From NCBI GenBank assembly GCA_030765045.1, contig CM060967.1:122238912-122302911 (forward strand): 64,000 nt of DNA. Reading direction: 5' to 3'. The position numbers and the translations under genes are program-made. How positions within the stretch are numbered: position 1 is the first letter of the stretch; every line of letters begins with the position of its first letter. Below, in pieces: positions 23,208 to 33,701 of the stretch. This DNA is from Tenodera sinensis. Taxonomy: Eukaryota; Arthropoda; Insecta; Mantodea; Mantidae. The notes below the pieces were generated by a model. That model was given only the letters and a program-made list of their open reading frames with translations. It did no database searches and had not been told where the DNA came from.

Positions 23208-24094
23208 CTAGGCCTTGGTCTGGGCCAGTGTCTTTTCTGCCCTATTAAGGGCGTGAGAGAAGGAGACGCCGGGTCGGACCTCTGCCGCTTCCGGGCGTCC
23301 CGTGCGACAGCTGTCTATAATTTTCAGGCGCGTCGCGCATCTTTTGTAGACACTGCAGTGCGCGCCTTTGCAGTTGACACATTCCCTGTCCGTGTCCGGC
23401 TTAGGGCAGTCCTGCACTTTGTGGGTTCCACCACATCGCAGACATGCAAGCGGACGCTCACATGCCATGCTGGAATGGTGAAATCCCAGGCAATTGCGAC
23501 ACTGCGCGGGACCCTCCTTGCCGTAAAAGCGTTCCACCTTTACAGCAGTGTAGATCAAGTGACGCACAGTGTCGATAGGCTGGACTTGTTGGTCGCGCAC
23601 TTTGTCCACCACGACCAGAAACAGTGGCATGGGCAACTTTTCAGACCCGCTGTCAGAGACAATAGTCTTCTTCAACTGGGCCACTGATGCTGTGATGTCA
23701 TATTCTTCAGCCTGACATCCTCGGTAGAGCAGTCAGAGGCAAGGCCTCTGATTATTCGCCTTTCCACGTGAGGACGTGTGGGCGAATAACTGTAAAACGG
23801 GATATTTAATTCCCGAAGTACAGCCTTGGCTGCTTCAAAATCCTCAAGTGAGGTCTTAATGTTGACTTTTCGTGGCCTCCTAATTGCCTCAAAGCGCCCT
23901 TTCAGGCGCGAAGCTAGGAGCCGCATGGTTTTAGTATGCTCCTTAAAAGCATCCGCTACTATTGGCGGTATTTTCTTCTCCCCCTTGGTTGGGGGTTGGG
24001 TTGTACCCTGTGGTTGTTGCTGCTGAGAGCCCGTGAAGTTACGCCTCTTCCGGCGTCCCTTCACCACAGTGAAGCCCTCGGTGTCAGTTTCCAT
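23208..24094 (-). pseudogene. Jockey-like ORF1 (gag-like) with CCHC zinc knuckles
   Basis: Two frames joined by a frameshift near 23690. The first (24094-23672) starts at an ATG with DTEGFTVVKGRRKRR and contains IPFYSYSPTRPHVERRIIRG, the region that precedes the knuckles in Jockey ORF1 (PRE_C2HC). The second (23684-23208) has three knuckles: C-x2-C-x3-H-x4-C twice, then C-x2-C-x3-H-x5-C ending YKRC. ORF1 proteins coat the LINE RNA and target it to the nucleus. Upstream frames (to 24410) encode Ser/His-rich low-complexity sequence and may be the displaced N-terminus. Confidence 0.87.
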
Positions 24095-24440
24095 GTCTGC
24101 CTCTGAGTCAGAGGAAGAGAGAGGATGATAGGAAACCAGTGGTGGTGACGCTTTTTACGCGCAGGTGGTACCGCCTCAGGAACAGAGGTAGATGATGATG
24201 ATGATGATGTTGTTGGTCCTGCACCAATGTCTGTCTGTACGGTTGCCCTCCGGCTGCTTGCAGAGGACCGGACCCCCTCCTTAGAGGAGGAGGGCCAGGG
24301 CAAGCCATTACGGCTTGAGGTGTTGGACCAGAGGTCCTTACCTTTGTCTGCAGCCTTGCAAGCCCGTAGTCACGTGGTCCGTCAGTCAGTTTGTCTGTGT
24401 CGGGAATCAAGATGATGGGTGAGAAGGGGTATAGTTACCT

Positions 24441-25060
24441 GGCTCACTCTATGCACCAGTACGCACCCCTCCGAGAGCAGGTTCGATGTTGAAGAAGCGC
24501 TGACGCACCAATTCGCATGCTGTTTGCAGTCACCTGGCCTGTTACGCTTTCAAGTGGCCAAGAACGGTGAATCCAGCTGTACTTCATGTCGTCCGTGAGC
24601 GCTTACACGCCTCCAGAAAAAAAATTGCAGCAAATGCACTAATGCAAGCTCCATAGCTTTCAACATCTTATTTTATAGATAAAATGTCAGGGAATACGTG
24701 TTTTTTTTTTTTTTTTTTTTTTTTTTAACACATCGATTTAAATTCTATTTTTTGTTTTACAAAATATACCATAAAAAACAGTCCAAAATTTATGTGTAAT
24801 AATGATTGATCGAAAGTTGTTAAAAGTGTTATATTTAACCTTTCCAGTGCGCCAAACCCCAACTCTCAATTCTATATGGTCTTAGACTGATTTTATATTA
24901 CGGTGCGCGCAGAAATTGCTTAATTTCTAATAGCCATAACTAAGCAAGTAATTTAAAAATACGAAAATAAAAAAATACGGGTCTTCTTATTTGATGCCTA
25001 TTATTCATAAAAAAATTTTTGAACCTCCTACGAAAAAGTTGATTTGACGTGGATTGAACT
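24441..25060. other. Right arm of the 6-kb element
   Basis: AT-rich non-coding sequence with a poly(T) run at about 24701-24726, ending in the inverted terminal repeat. It resembles the left arm at 19027-19440 in composition and in having a poly(T) run and an inverted CGATCAATCAT. Confidence 0.5.
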
Positions 25061-25690
25061 AAATTCCGTTTGCTTTGCACGGCCAAGCACATAGAAAAGT
25101 GAATAATGAACTTCCATTTGAGAAAAGTTTAAGTGCTACAAAACACAAATAACAAGGAATATGTCCAAAATGGTTCACTTTACAAAAATGAACATATCGT
25201 GTATGTTTAAACAAGATCTACATTATGGTATGTTCTATCTCTTACAGTTTATTAGTTATGCAAAAGTCATCCAGAATAAACAGGACTATAAGGGCTATAG
25301 CCAGAATGTTCAAAATACATATATCTTTCATTTACCATAAACATATCGTAAACATAAGGCATTTTAATCAAAATTGTTAGAGCCATTTTTGAGAAAATCA
25401 AAAGTTTCGAAAACTTTTCCATGTAAGGGATAGTTTAGGATGGAGGAATTTTCTTCAAAATATTTGTGTGTACCCTTGAAAGATATTAAGCTTAACTTTG
25501 GTTTTTAACCAACTTTTCGTTTTTTGAGTTACGCTGTTCCAAACGCATGCATGCACGCACATGCACACATGGACCTTTTTCTGAAATTTGTGTTTTTTTA
25601 ATCAGGTGCCTGAACATATATATTTCCGATAATCTTGACATCAAAATTTTGAGTTCAAATACAATATTTCCCCTACTTACTATACGTACT
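25061..25690 (-). mobile_element. RepH copy 5, second part
   Basis: Continues RepH copy 5 after the 6-kb insertion, from AAATTCCG through the middle blocks to the ACTTACTATACGTACTAG end. Only a short run of alternating CA/TG-like sequence (about 25545-25568) occupies the microsatellite position. Copy 6 begins immediately after it. Confidence 0.75.
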
Positions 25691-26205
25691 AGAAACAGTA
25701 AAAAGTGAATAATGATCTTCCGTCTGGGAAAAGTTTAATTATTGCAATACTCACACAAATAACAAAGAATATCTCTGAAATGGTTCACTCCACAAAAAAA
25801 TTTATCTGGACATAAATTGTATGTTTTAATGAGATCTACATTAATTTCTTGTACAGTAAGATTTGGCCTATCTCTTATGGTTTACCAGTTATACAAAAGT
25901 CATCAAGAGTAAAAGGACTACATGAGCTACAGCGAGAAAATTCAAATTATGCATTTAATTTGCCATAAAAACACATGACATTTTAATCAGAATCGTTAGA
26001 GCCAATTCTGAGAAAATTAAAATTATCAAAAAATTTTCCATGTAAAGGGTAGTTTAGGGTGGAGGAATTTTCTCCAAAATCTATGTTGCATCTTTGAAAG
26101 ACACTAAACTTAAATACCAAATTTAGTTTTTAACCAAATTTTTTTGTTTTTGGGTTGATGCTGTAGACACATGTGCGAGCACACGCACGCACGCACACGC
26201 ACACA

Positions 26206-26442
26206 TGCCGTGCCGTGCCGTAGCCGAGTAGTTAGACCATTCGCTTCTCATCAAAGTGGCCCGGGTTTGATCCCAAGCGACAGCATGTGAGATTCGTGGT
26301 GGACAAAGCGGTGCTGGGGCAGGTTTCCTTCGTGTTCTCCGGTTTCCCCCATCTCATTCCACCAGTGCTCCATCTTAATTCCATGTATCATCAGTGTCAC
26401 CGCCTGCGGTGCCGTATCTAGTAGTAGCGGGCGTTAAACACT

Positions 26443-26448
<6 letters not shown>
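26206..26448 (+). mobile_element. SINE-B copy 3, inserted in a CA microsatellite
   Basis: Full head and body. The intact-looking box B reads GGGTTTGATCCC. CA-rich sequence lies on both sides, so the target duplication cannot be separated from the array. Confidence 0.85.
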
Positions 26449-26515
<67 letters not shown>

Positions 26516-26518
26516 TCA
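26446..26518. repeat. (CA)n microsatellite in RepH copy 6
   Basis: About 35 CA units with one TC and one TT interruption. Confidence 0.95.
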
Positions 26519-26690
26519 CACCCATACACGGACCTTTTTCTAAAAATGCTTTTCTTTCTGGATTCAGGGGACCTCAAAACTATATTTCTGATGAAATCTC
26601 GACATTGAATTTTTGGGTAGAATACAATACTTCTACTTACTGTATGTAGTAGAGAAAGTAAAAATGTGTGTATTTATTGCACTAACTTGG

Positions 26691-26708
26691 GGGGGGGGGG
26701 GGGGGGGT
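26691..26708. repeat. Poly(G) run
   Basis: Eighteen consecutive G residues, unusual in such AT-rich surroundings. The exact length may be a sequencing or assembly issue. Confidence 0.9.
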
Positions 26709-27250
26709 AGAAACATACCTATTTGTAGACTGCTCAAAGAAGGGGAATAGTTACACATTAAGTTACTGCTTTGAGAAAAAAGAAATGTATGTGTAAATAA
26801 TTTGTTTCAGGTAATTGGATTTGTACTTAGTGTGCCAGAATGAAATGCAGAAACAGCAAGAATGTTTTCTCTGATGAACAATAGGTGGAGTGTAAGATGC
26901 AATAGAAACAGTGTAGATTTCATGAAGGTAGAGCTTCTGGTAATTGTTCGTTTTATTTTTTCACGTAAAGAGTTTTCAATTTTGTAACTGCAGATGAAGC
27001 AATACAAAAGGAGGCACCTTCTATACTTAAGTACAAACAGTGATGCAATATGTTAAGGTGGCAGAACATAATACAATTTATTTACAATAATATGATCAAT
27101 AATATAATAATTAAATGTTCGGTATTAAACGTATTTTGACAAGTTGCATTAGCCTCACACCCTAATCCCATATTTTCACATCTGAAGGTTGACAACCCTA
27201 AATTTGTAAATAGATGTGTAGAAATGCTTTGAGAGTCAAAAATGGCAATA
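26709..27250. other. Unassigned AT-rich sequence
   Basis: No recognisable gene or element. Confidence 0.4.
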
Positions 27251-28139
27251 CAGGGTGGAAGGGAACTTATTACATTCCTAAAGTAAGAATAAATTAGAAA
27301 ATAAAACCTTCACTTATCTTAGTAATATTGCATGTTCTTTGGTGCAAAGCAATATTACTAAGATAAGTGAAGTTTTTAGTTTCTAATTTGTTCTTACTTT
27401 AGAATATTGTTGCTTCACTGTTAATAGCTTCAATTCCTTAACTATTACATTCCTTATAATATGTGCTTCATAGAAGAATTACAAATAAAACTTCTAATGG
27501 CATTTTGTTCTTTGATCAGCTGATTTTGAAAAAATGAAGGGTTTTTGTTCCAAATTAGATGTGTAATTCCACAAGAATGTACGAAGATAACAGTTTGTTA
27601 CTTGTAAAATGTGTAGAGTAACTTATTTCTGACATAGTTTCAATAGTAATTATGAGTCATCACACAGGGTTTCGAAATAAGTAATCACTTACAGAAATTA
27701 AAGGAATATTCCAAGCTTTTTCGAAAGTAACTCAGCAACGTTGCATTGAGGTTGGTCAAGGATCTGAACCAGCTTCTGAATGTAAGCATGGTGGTCGCTT
27801 GTAATCATGACAAAGGATGCTGTAATGTTTTGGTAGATAACAAATGCAACTGGTATTCTGATTGACCTACACTCGCACAGTAAAACTGGCATGTTGTTTG
27901 TTTAGGTTCACAAGATGCATGGTAGCAGCTGTGAAGCATGTTTGTTTATGTACTGACCTAGTGAAAGTGACATCCACACAACTTGCAGTTTTGCCAGCTT
28001 GTCTGCCTCTTGCTTTCGACAAAACTAAAATATATCCACAGGAAATGGTCAGAGACAAAAAGGTAAGATACAAAATGTGTTCCAAATATCGAGATCTATC
28101 ACTGGTTTAAATTAATGTAATGACTTTCCTTCCAATCAG
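27251..28139 (+). mobile_element. MITE-T copy A, flanked by TA, with nested hairpin
   Basis: The left end CAGGGTGGAAGGGAACTTAT and the right end (reverse complement CTGATTGGAAGGAAAGTCAT) are imperfect inverted repeats of about 26 bp. TA flanks both sides (27249-27250 and 28140-28141), as in Tc1/mariner-type insertions. Its length matches the copy at 61657-62318 once the nested 164-bp hairpin and its target duplication are subtracted. No transposase; non-autonomous. Confidence 0.82.
27279..27442. mobile_element. 164-bp hairpin insertion with 11-bp target duplication
   Basis: Contains a 54-bp arm (27278-27331) and its near-perfect reverse complement (27349-27402) with a 17-nt loop. The exact 11-mer TATTACATTCC lies on both sides (27268-27278 and 27443-27453). 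The related MITE-T at 61657-62318 has this 11-mer once and no hairpin, so it shows the empty site. Confidence 0.85.
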
Positions 28140-28380
28140 TACAGTGTAGTCTTGGAAGTATAAGGCTTGTTAAATCTGAGCCGCTTGAAGATGCAATTTT
28201 TTCTCTACAATGCCCAATGAATATACACCTTATGCATTTATTATATATGTTTGTTGAAATGTTGAATGAACTGATTGAAGAAAGTGAAAAGGAAGGCTTA
28301 AAAAAGAAGGCACAAAATGAGGGCTTTGCTGCATTGGAGGTGGCATTGTTGTTAGCTAATGCTGGATTTCTGACCATGAA

Positions 28381-28529
28381 GTCATTAATCCTCTTGCTCT
28401 CCAATATTTTTCACAATTATATCGAAGAGAGCAATAGCAGTAATAGTAACCGCTTTTTAGAGAGCACCATATTTTTATGTTTTGGCGGTCACTTCGCTCT
28501 CTCACAACCCCCAGAATGTCTGGAGGACA
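28381..28529 (+). repeat. RepF dispersed repeat, copy 2
   Basis: Inverted relative to the copy at 18318-18467. An open frame (28217-28570) runs across it but shows no known domain. The matching half is also repeat sequence, so I do not call a gene. Confidence 0.8.
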
Positions 28530-30702
28530 TTGTACTATGTGGAAAAACAGCTAGAAGCAACACCCTGTGACACCATGTTGCTGAAGCAATGATGTGACAT
28601 TGTCATGCAAAAACGGTGCAGCATCCTGAAACAGAAGATACCTAAAGACTTCTTAAAAAAATAACTCCAAAATGTATGTATTGCTACTTCTTTTGAGATA
28701 AAATAGACACACTTGTAAGCCTTACAATAAATAACTACCCTGACTTATATTGGTTTCAATTCATCTTTAATGATTTTTCTTATAGTCTGAATTATCCCAA
28801 ATCTGAGATACTCTCACCCACATCACCTCAGATTAATGAGACTTTACTGTAATTCTGAAGTTATATTCTGGCATACCTGAAGCATGCATTTATTTCTTAA
28901 TAACTCTCGAGTTTGTTATATAGGACAGTTTTTCCAGATTGTGGTGACACTCCACATGCGCAAGAGAGGAGAAAATAAACAGAAGTGACTGGAGTGGTGG
29001 GGAACAAGTGAGTGATGTCAGAACTCAGGCAGTCACATACACCAGCAGTATATCTTTATGTATTATAAACAATTATTGTGTAGTTATAGAGTGAGCAACA
29101 CATTGATCCCCAGCTCTCTAATGCATGTGGAAACACTTCTTCTATTGCGCATCTATGCTTCAGGAGTGGCAGAGTGTCACGACAATCTGGACAAACTGAG
29201 TGCTACTTTATTTTGGTTCACTAGAGTAGTAGTAGGAGTAGGAGTGGGGTTTAGGGTGCACAACTGCCAGGGTCATTAGTGCCCAAACAAAACAAGAAAA
29301 TGAAATGTGCAGGACCCACACCTGCAAGTTAAAATGTTAAAATGATGCAACAATTAAAAGATCACCAAAAGAGTACCAGTAACTATTAAAGTTAAGCTAA
29401 AACACAAAGGCTCACAAGGAACAGATAAAGAAAAGAAAAAAGGTCCACTGGAGGATATAAGGCGTAATTAATACTTTTAACTTTCACCAGCATCATTTGG
29501 ATTTTTATTATTTGTGAAATATACAATTTATGGTACATAGGATATTCTGTTATACACACCCTCTATAAATTAATAGAAAAATAGAGTACTTAAAGAAAGA
29601 ATCAATACAAAAAGGTGAAATGGCTACAATGTGAACACATACGCTCTAAGCACTTGATACCACCTTTCTGTAGTTATACTCTCTGTAAGCACTCCAGCTT
29701 TGTTTTGCTCTGATGCACATATTCAAGTTTAATGGTGAAGACATTATGAATTGTAAGATGTTAATGGAGTGAACAAGAGAAAAAGAGAACTTTGCATCAC
29801 TGATTCATAATGTTGAACATGTCAGCAGTATTAATTGAGCTAAAACATTGGGCCCAATAATAGGCAACCTCTGGATATCCAAGCGCCCATTTAAAAGCTT
29901 GGTAAAAAATTACAAATTGCTTAGTATAGATACATGGGAATTAAAGAGTATTTTCATTTATTAGATAGCTAGAATTTGCAAGTTGAAACTTGCATATCAG
30001 GAACAAATATAAAGTGTTATGACACAACTGAAATGTGGCTGAAGACTGCTGATATTAAGGGGAGACTAAAATAATTGTACAAATTGTCAAAAAAAGGGCT
30101 TTTTACTTTTTTGTGCAGACTTATTAATTGAAATTCCATCTTTAATTAGATATATATTTTGTCATTGTGGGCACAATGCTTATATTTTAAATATATTCTT
30201 AAAAATGGGGTTACATCTGCCATTTTATACTGTAAATTCTGTACCACCTTAAAAAATAAATCTTAACCCCTACAATTCTGGTGCAGAGAAGTACGCCAAT
30301 TTTTAAGGAAAGTGCAATTCTTGATGCTATAGTTAAATATGATAGTTTATGCGCTTAAGCAATGTGCTTTCTTTGCAAATATGAGTTTGTTTTCCCCAGT
30401 TTTGTCTAAAGCACCTTTTTTTCGAATGGCATTTTCTTAGAAACTATTGAAGATAACTAAATTAAATTTTAGAGCAACTGAAACAATCTTAAAGTGCTAT
30501 TGTGGATTTACTTGAGGTTCTTATGACATGATGGGTTAATTTTCAAAAAAATAGTTGTTAATAAATATGATATAGATGATATAATTAAGAAAAAAGTATT
30601 CTACCTGCCTTAATAAACAAACTTGTTGAATAAAAGAGAATTACTGAAGTTAGAAGGTATGTACCTATATCTGATAAAACTTTCAAATTCATATCATATG
30701 TA
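28530..30702. other. Unassigned AT-rich sequence
   Basis: No gene recognised. A short stretch at about 29245-29285 (GGGGTTTAGGGTGCACAACT, then GGTCATTAGTGCCC) looks like a worn dispersed repeat. I could not define its limits. Confidence 0.35.
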
Positions 30703-31175
30703 CAGTGGAACTTGGATAATTTAAATGTTTATAAATCAAAATCGTTAATTTGAAGATTTTTCTCAGTTCCTTGAATTTTGTATTAAAGTAATGTAAAAAA
30801 ACTCACATGCAATTTGAATTTCATTTTGCTTAATTCAAAGTTTTTGTCGAAATGACAGTCAAAAAGTTATCTGAAACATGGACATTTAGTATGATAACTT
30901 CGTTCATGTGTTTCTGTAAAAGAAGTCATCGCTCCGGTATTATTTATTTATCAGAATGCAGTTTGTGGGATAGAATAGCTTTCCTAGCTGCCGGCCTTGA
31001 GCTTCTATACCTGCTCCCATATCCCCTTGTTCAAAACATGTGTGCCTTTAGTTGTTGCTTGAGCTTCCTACGGTTCATGTGTTGTAAATCAATGCCACTA
31101 TATCTATTAGTAAATTGCATGTCCAGTCCAAGACTTTTAACTTTTGCAGAAAAAGTTGCTATCATTTGAGAAGTA

Positions 31176-32509
31176 CGAGGGCCGTTCAGAAAGTAACCTC
31201 TGATCGGTCACAGTGCGGGTAGTGGGGGGAGTAGCGACGCCATCTGTGCATTCACGCACTCAGCAGGTCAGTCGGCATCAAGCCGTGGTCGAGTGAACGT
31301 CGTACCTGCGCTAGTTTAGTGTTTGTGGCCATTTGAAATGTGTGCTGCAATAGAAAACCCCGCCAAATGTGAAGTGCGTGCTGTTATAAGGTTTTTTACA
31401 GCCAAAGGATATTCTGCAGCAGCTATTCATCGTGAGCTTTGTGCCGTGTACGGACCAAGAGTTATGAGTGAAGGAGTGGTCCGTGAATGGGTACGTTTAT
31501 TTAAAAGTGGACGAGAAAATGTTCATGATGAAGAGAGGAGTGGTAGACCATCATTGGTGACGGACGAACTCGTTCAGACAGTTGATGCAAAAGTTCGTGA
31601 AAACCGACGTTTCACAATGTTGGAGTTGTCTACTGATTTTCCACAGATTTCTAAGACTCTCTTGTACGAGATAGTGACAGCAAGATTGGGTTACCGTAAG
31701 TTCTGTGCACGTGGGTGCCCAAAATTCTTACCGACCACCACAAAACTCAAAGAATGGCCTCTGCATTAGACTTTCTGTCACGTTATGAGGACGAAGGTGA
31801 ACCATTGTTAAACAGAATCATGACCAGGGACGAAACCTGGATTAAGTACGTGAACCCTGAGACAAAAGAACAATCAAAGATGTGGGCACATTCAAATTCG
31901 CCTACCAAACCAATAAAAGCCCGGCAAGATTTTTCTGCCCGAAAATTGATGGCAACGGTGTTTTGGGATGTAAAAGGGGTGTTGTTGGTTGAATTCATGG
32001 AACGTGGGACGACCATTAATCAAGACGTGTACTGTGAAACAGTAAAAAAATTACGACGGGCTATACAGAACAAACACCGTGGTATGCTGACTTCCGGTAT
32101 CGGTTTTTTGCACGATAATGCCCGTCCTCACTCTGCTCGCAGAACAACAGCCCTTCTTGAGTCCTTCAAGTGGGACGTTGTCAACCATCCACCTTACAGC
32201 CCAGATCTGGCACCAAGCGATTATCACCTCTTCATGCATATGAAGAAATGGCTCGGGTCCCAGCGGTTTGATGACGACGAAGAGCTCAAAGATGCGGTCA
32301 CAGGCTGGCTCCAGGCACAAGCGGGTGATTTTTATGCAGAAGGAATTTCAAAGCTTGTGAACAGATACGATAAGTGCCTCAATCGTTATGGAGACTATGT
32401 AGAAAAATAGTGCAAAGATGTAGTTGTAAGATGTATATATTAAAATATTTTTATTTAACTTGGTGAATTTTTTGCAATCAACCGGAGGTTACTTTCTGAA
32501 CGGCCCTCG
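31176..32509 (+). mobile_element. Full-length mariner transposon with TA duplication
   Basis: 1334 bp, the usual mariner size. The terminal inverted repeats are identical for at least 25 bp (CGAGGGCCGTTCAGAAAG... at both ends). TA lies directly outside each end (31174-31175 and 32510-32511). It encodes one transposase with a single frameshift. Perfect terminal repeats and only one coding defect indicate the youngest DNA transposon in the window. Confidence 0.95.
31338..32410 (+). pseudogene. mariner transposase with one frameshift
   Basis: The frame starts at an ATG (31338; MCAAIENPAKCEV). The first half (to about 31710) holds the two helix-turn-helix DNA-binding regions, including FFTAKGYSAAAIHRELC and RSGRPSLVTDELV. 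After a one-base shift at about 31710-31715 the catalytic domain follows: TRDETW (first Asp), LHDNARPH (second Asp) and SPDLAPSDYHLF (third Asp). Exactly 34 residues lie between the last two Asp residues, the D,D34D signature of mariner. The product ends RYGDYVEK. All catalytic residues are kept; only the frameshift prevents a full 350-residue enzyme. Confidence 0.93.
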
Positions 32510-32779
32510 TAGTAAGAGTAAGGGTTTGAAGAAAAAATCTGAAATCATGAAAGAATACGAGATACCACTGTACACTTTGTCAACTTATCTGAAGAATAAG
32601 GACAACATTTTAAGCCTCAAATGAAAACGAAACAAGTCGAAAAAAGAATGAGACAACCGGAAAATTCTGATGGATGTATGTATGTACTTGTATTGCTAAA
32701 ATGTCAATTTTAGAAGTAACTTTTGTATTTCAAAGTTTTTTCTTGTATCTTCAGCTTTGAGTTACCCAAGTTTCACTTG

Positions 32780-33572
32780 ATACATATAACATGAATTTAG
32801 TAGATTTAACATTAGCAACATAGGACTTTTAATCTCCCCTTAAATAAAACAATGTTCCATTGCATGGATTTCTACAATAATTTTTTTATCTTTGATCGAT
32901 AAGCATGGAAGGATCACAACGCTTTACCAACAGAATTTGCTTATGAATTGTGATTTATCAAACCAATCAATGCTTATATGGTTCTGCATCTCTAGTATCT
33001 ATGTTGGTCCCCTAACCTCTAGTTCATTGGATTTTTGTGCCATCATACATTAGTCAATCTGCAGCAGTACCAAATAGCATCACTGTGGTTAGTATGAATG
33101 TTGACAAAATTACCTTTATCACAGCAACATTTTCTTAAGCATCTGATAACAGTTTATATCAAACATTTTCTCCAATAATAAATCTTTTAAGGCAATATAC
33201 CTGTGAAAAGTCTAAAAATCAACAATTTCCATTTAAGCTTTCTAAAATTTTTAACACAGTACGGTAATGTAATGAAATGATCATGCGCAAAATTTCAATC
33301 AGATATCTGCATTTTGTTTCAGAGATATTAATGCTTTGATTCTGGACTTGATTAATTTAATTGTGTTAGTTAAATCTGCCCCATGTGTTCAACAGTATTT
33401 ACATCCTACTATGGATTTTATTTTGTCTGTAACAGACCATTATAAAGAACCTCATGGTTTTCGCTGCCAAAAACCAAACCCTACGAGAATGCATGTCAAA
33501 TCTTATCCGAGAAGTGCACTGCCATCTGGCATGACTTCTACTCCACTGATGCCATAATGATGGAAGAGTGTT
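32780..33572. other. Unassigned sequence
   Basis: No recognisable element. A 73-codon plus-strand frame at 33336-33557 has no domain I know. Confidence 0.35.
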
Positions 33573-33701
33573 TGGTTTTTAAGATGCGTGTTACCAAAAC
33601 GTTTTATTGATTTTTTAAAACAAAGGAAAAACAAAAGATAGCAACATAGAATATCAACTTCACTAGAATGTTTCTGGATTTCTCCACTAGTGACCGCCAC
33701 A
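33573..33701 (-). repeat. LTR (3' copy in element orientation)
   Basis: Differs from 34562-34691 at only a few positions. It starts directly after the pol stop codon region. Confidence 0.82.

Larger units (their letters stand above)
20455..24440 (-). mobile_element. Jockey-clade non-LTR retrotransposon, degenerate
   Basis: GC-rich relative to its surroundings. Reading leftward: ORF1 with a PRE_C2HC-like region and three CCHC zinc knuckles (24094-23208), the C-terminal half of an APE endonuclease (23180-22440), RT (22462-21194) and the region after the RT (21148-20795), then about 300 bp of 3' untranslated sequence. The zinc-knuckle gag and the RT type place it with Jockey-like LINEs of insects. 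It lies wholly within the 6-kb inverted-repeat element. Exact ends are not certain; no target duplication was found. Confidence 0.85.
19027..25060. mobile_element. Unclassified 6.0 kb inverted-repeat element carrying a LINE
   Basis: The interruption of RepH copy 5 defines its limits. The left end reads GAGTCATTCCACGTCAAATC and the right end, reverse-complemented, reads AGTTCAATCCACGTCAAATC, so about 17 bp of inverted repeat are shared. The target AAAT is present on both sides (19023-19026 and 25061-25064), consistent with a 4-bp duplication. Only the outer parts (19027-20076 and about 24440-25060) seem to belong to the element itself; both contain poly(T) runs and CGATCAATCAT in inverted orientation. 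The middle is a truncated SINE-B and a Jockey-type LINE. I recognise no transposase. Confidence 0.72.
25690..26660 (-). mobile_element. RepH copy 6, interrupted by SINE-B
   Basis: Head-to-tail with copy 5 on the minus strand. It lacks the stem-loop side and starts inside the block CATCGTTATTCATTTTT (seen as GTGAATAATGATC). It ends at the usual TGTAGTAGAGAAAGTAAAAA. The CA core is split by a SINE-B at 26206-26448. Confidence 0.72.
30703..32779 (+). mobile_element. pogo/Tigger-like element, interrupted by mariner
   Basis: The left end CAGTGGAACTTGGATAAT follows a TA. The right end, reverse-complemented, reads CAAGTGAAACTTGGGTAA. Such ends are typical of pogo/Tigger transposons. Coding traces of a CENP-B/pogo-type N-terminal helix-turn-helix flank the nested mariner: LLTFAEKVAII just left of it, and KGLKKKSEIMKEYEIPLYTL then STYLKNKDNIL just right of it. 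Removing the 1334-bp mariner and one TA leaves about 0.74 kb, so this is a deletion derivative keeping only the start of the transposase. Inactive. Confidence 0.75.

Noticed and set aside
19027..25060. Maverick/Polinton element
   Set aside because: The ends begin AGT-like, but no 6-bp duplication, integrase, polymerase B or capsid-type ORF is present.
28217..28570. 117-codon plus-strand ORF as a host gene
   Set aside because: No domain recognised, and its second half is a dispersed repeat also found at 18318-18467.
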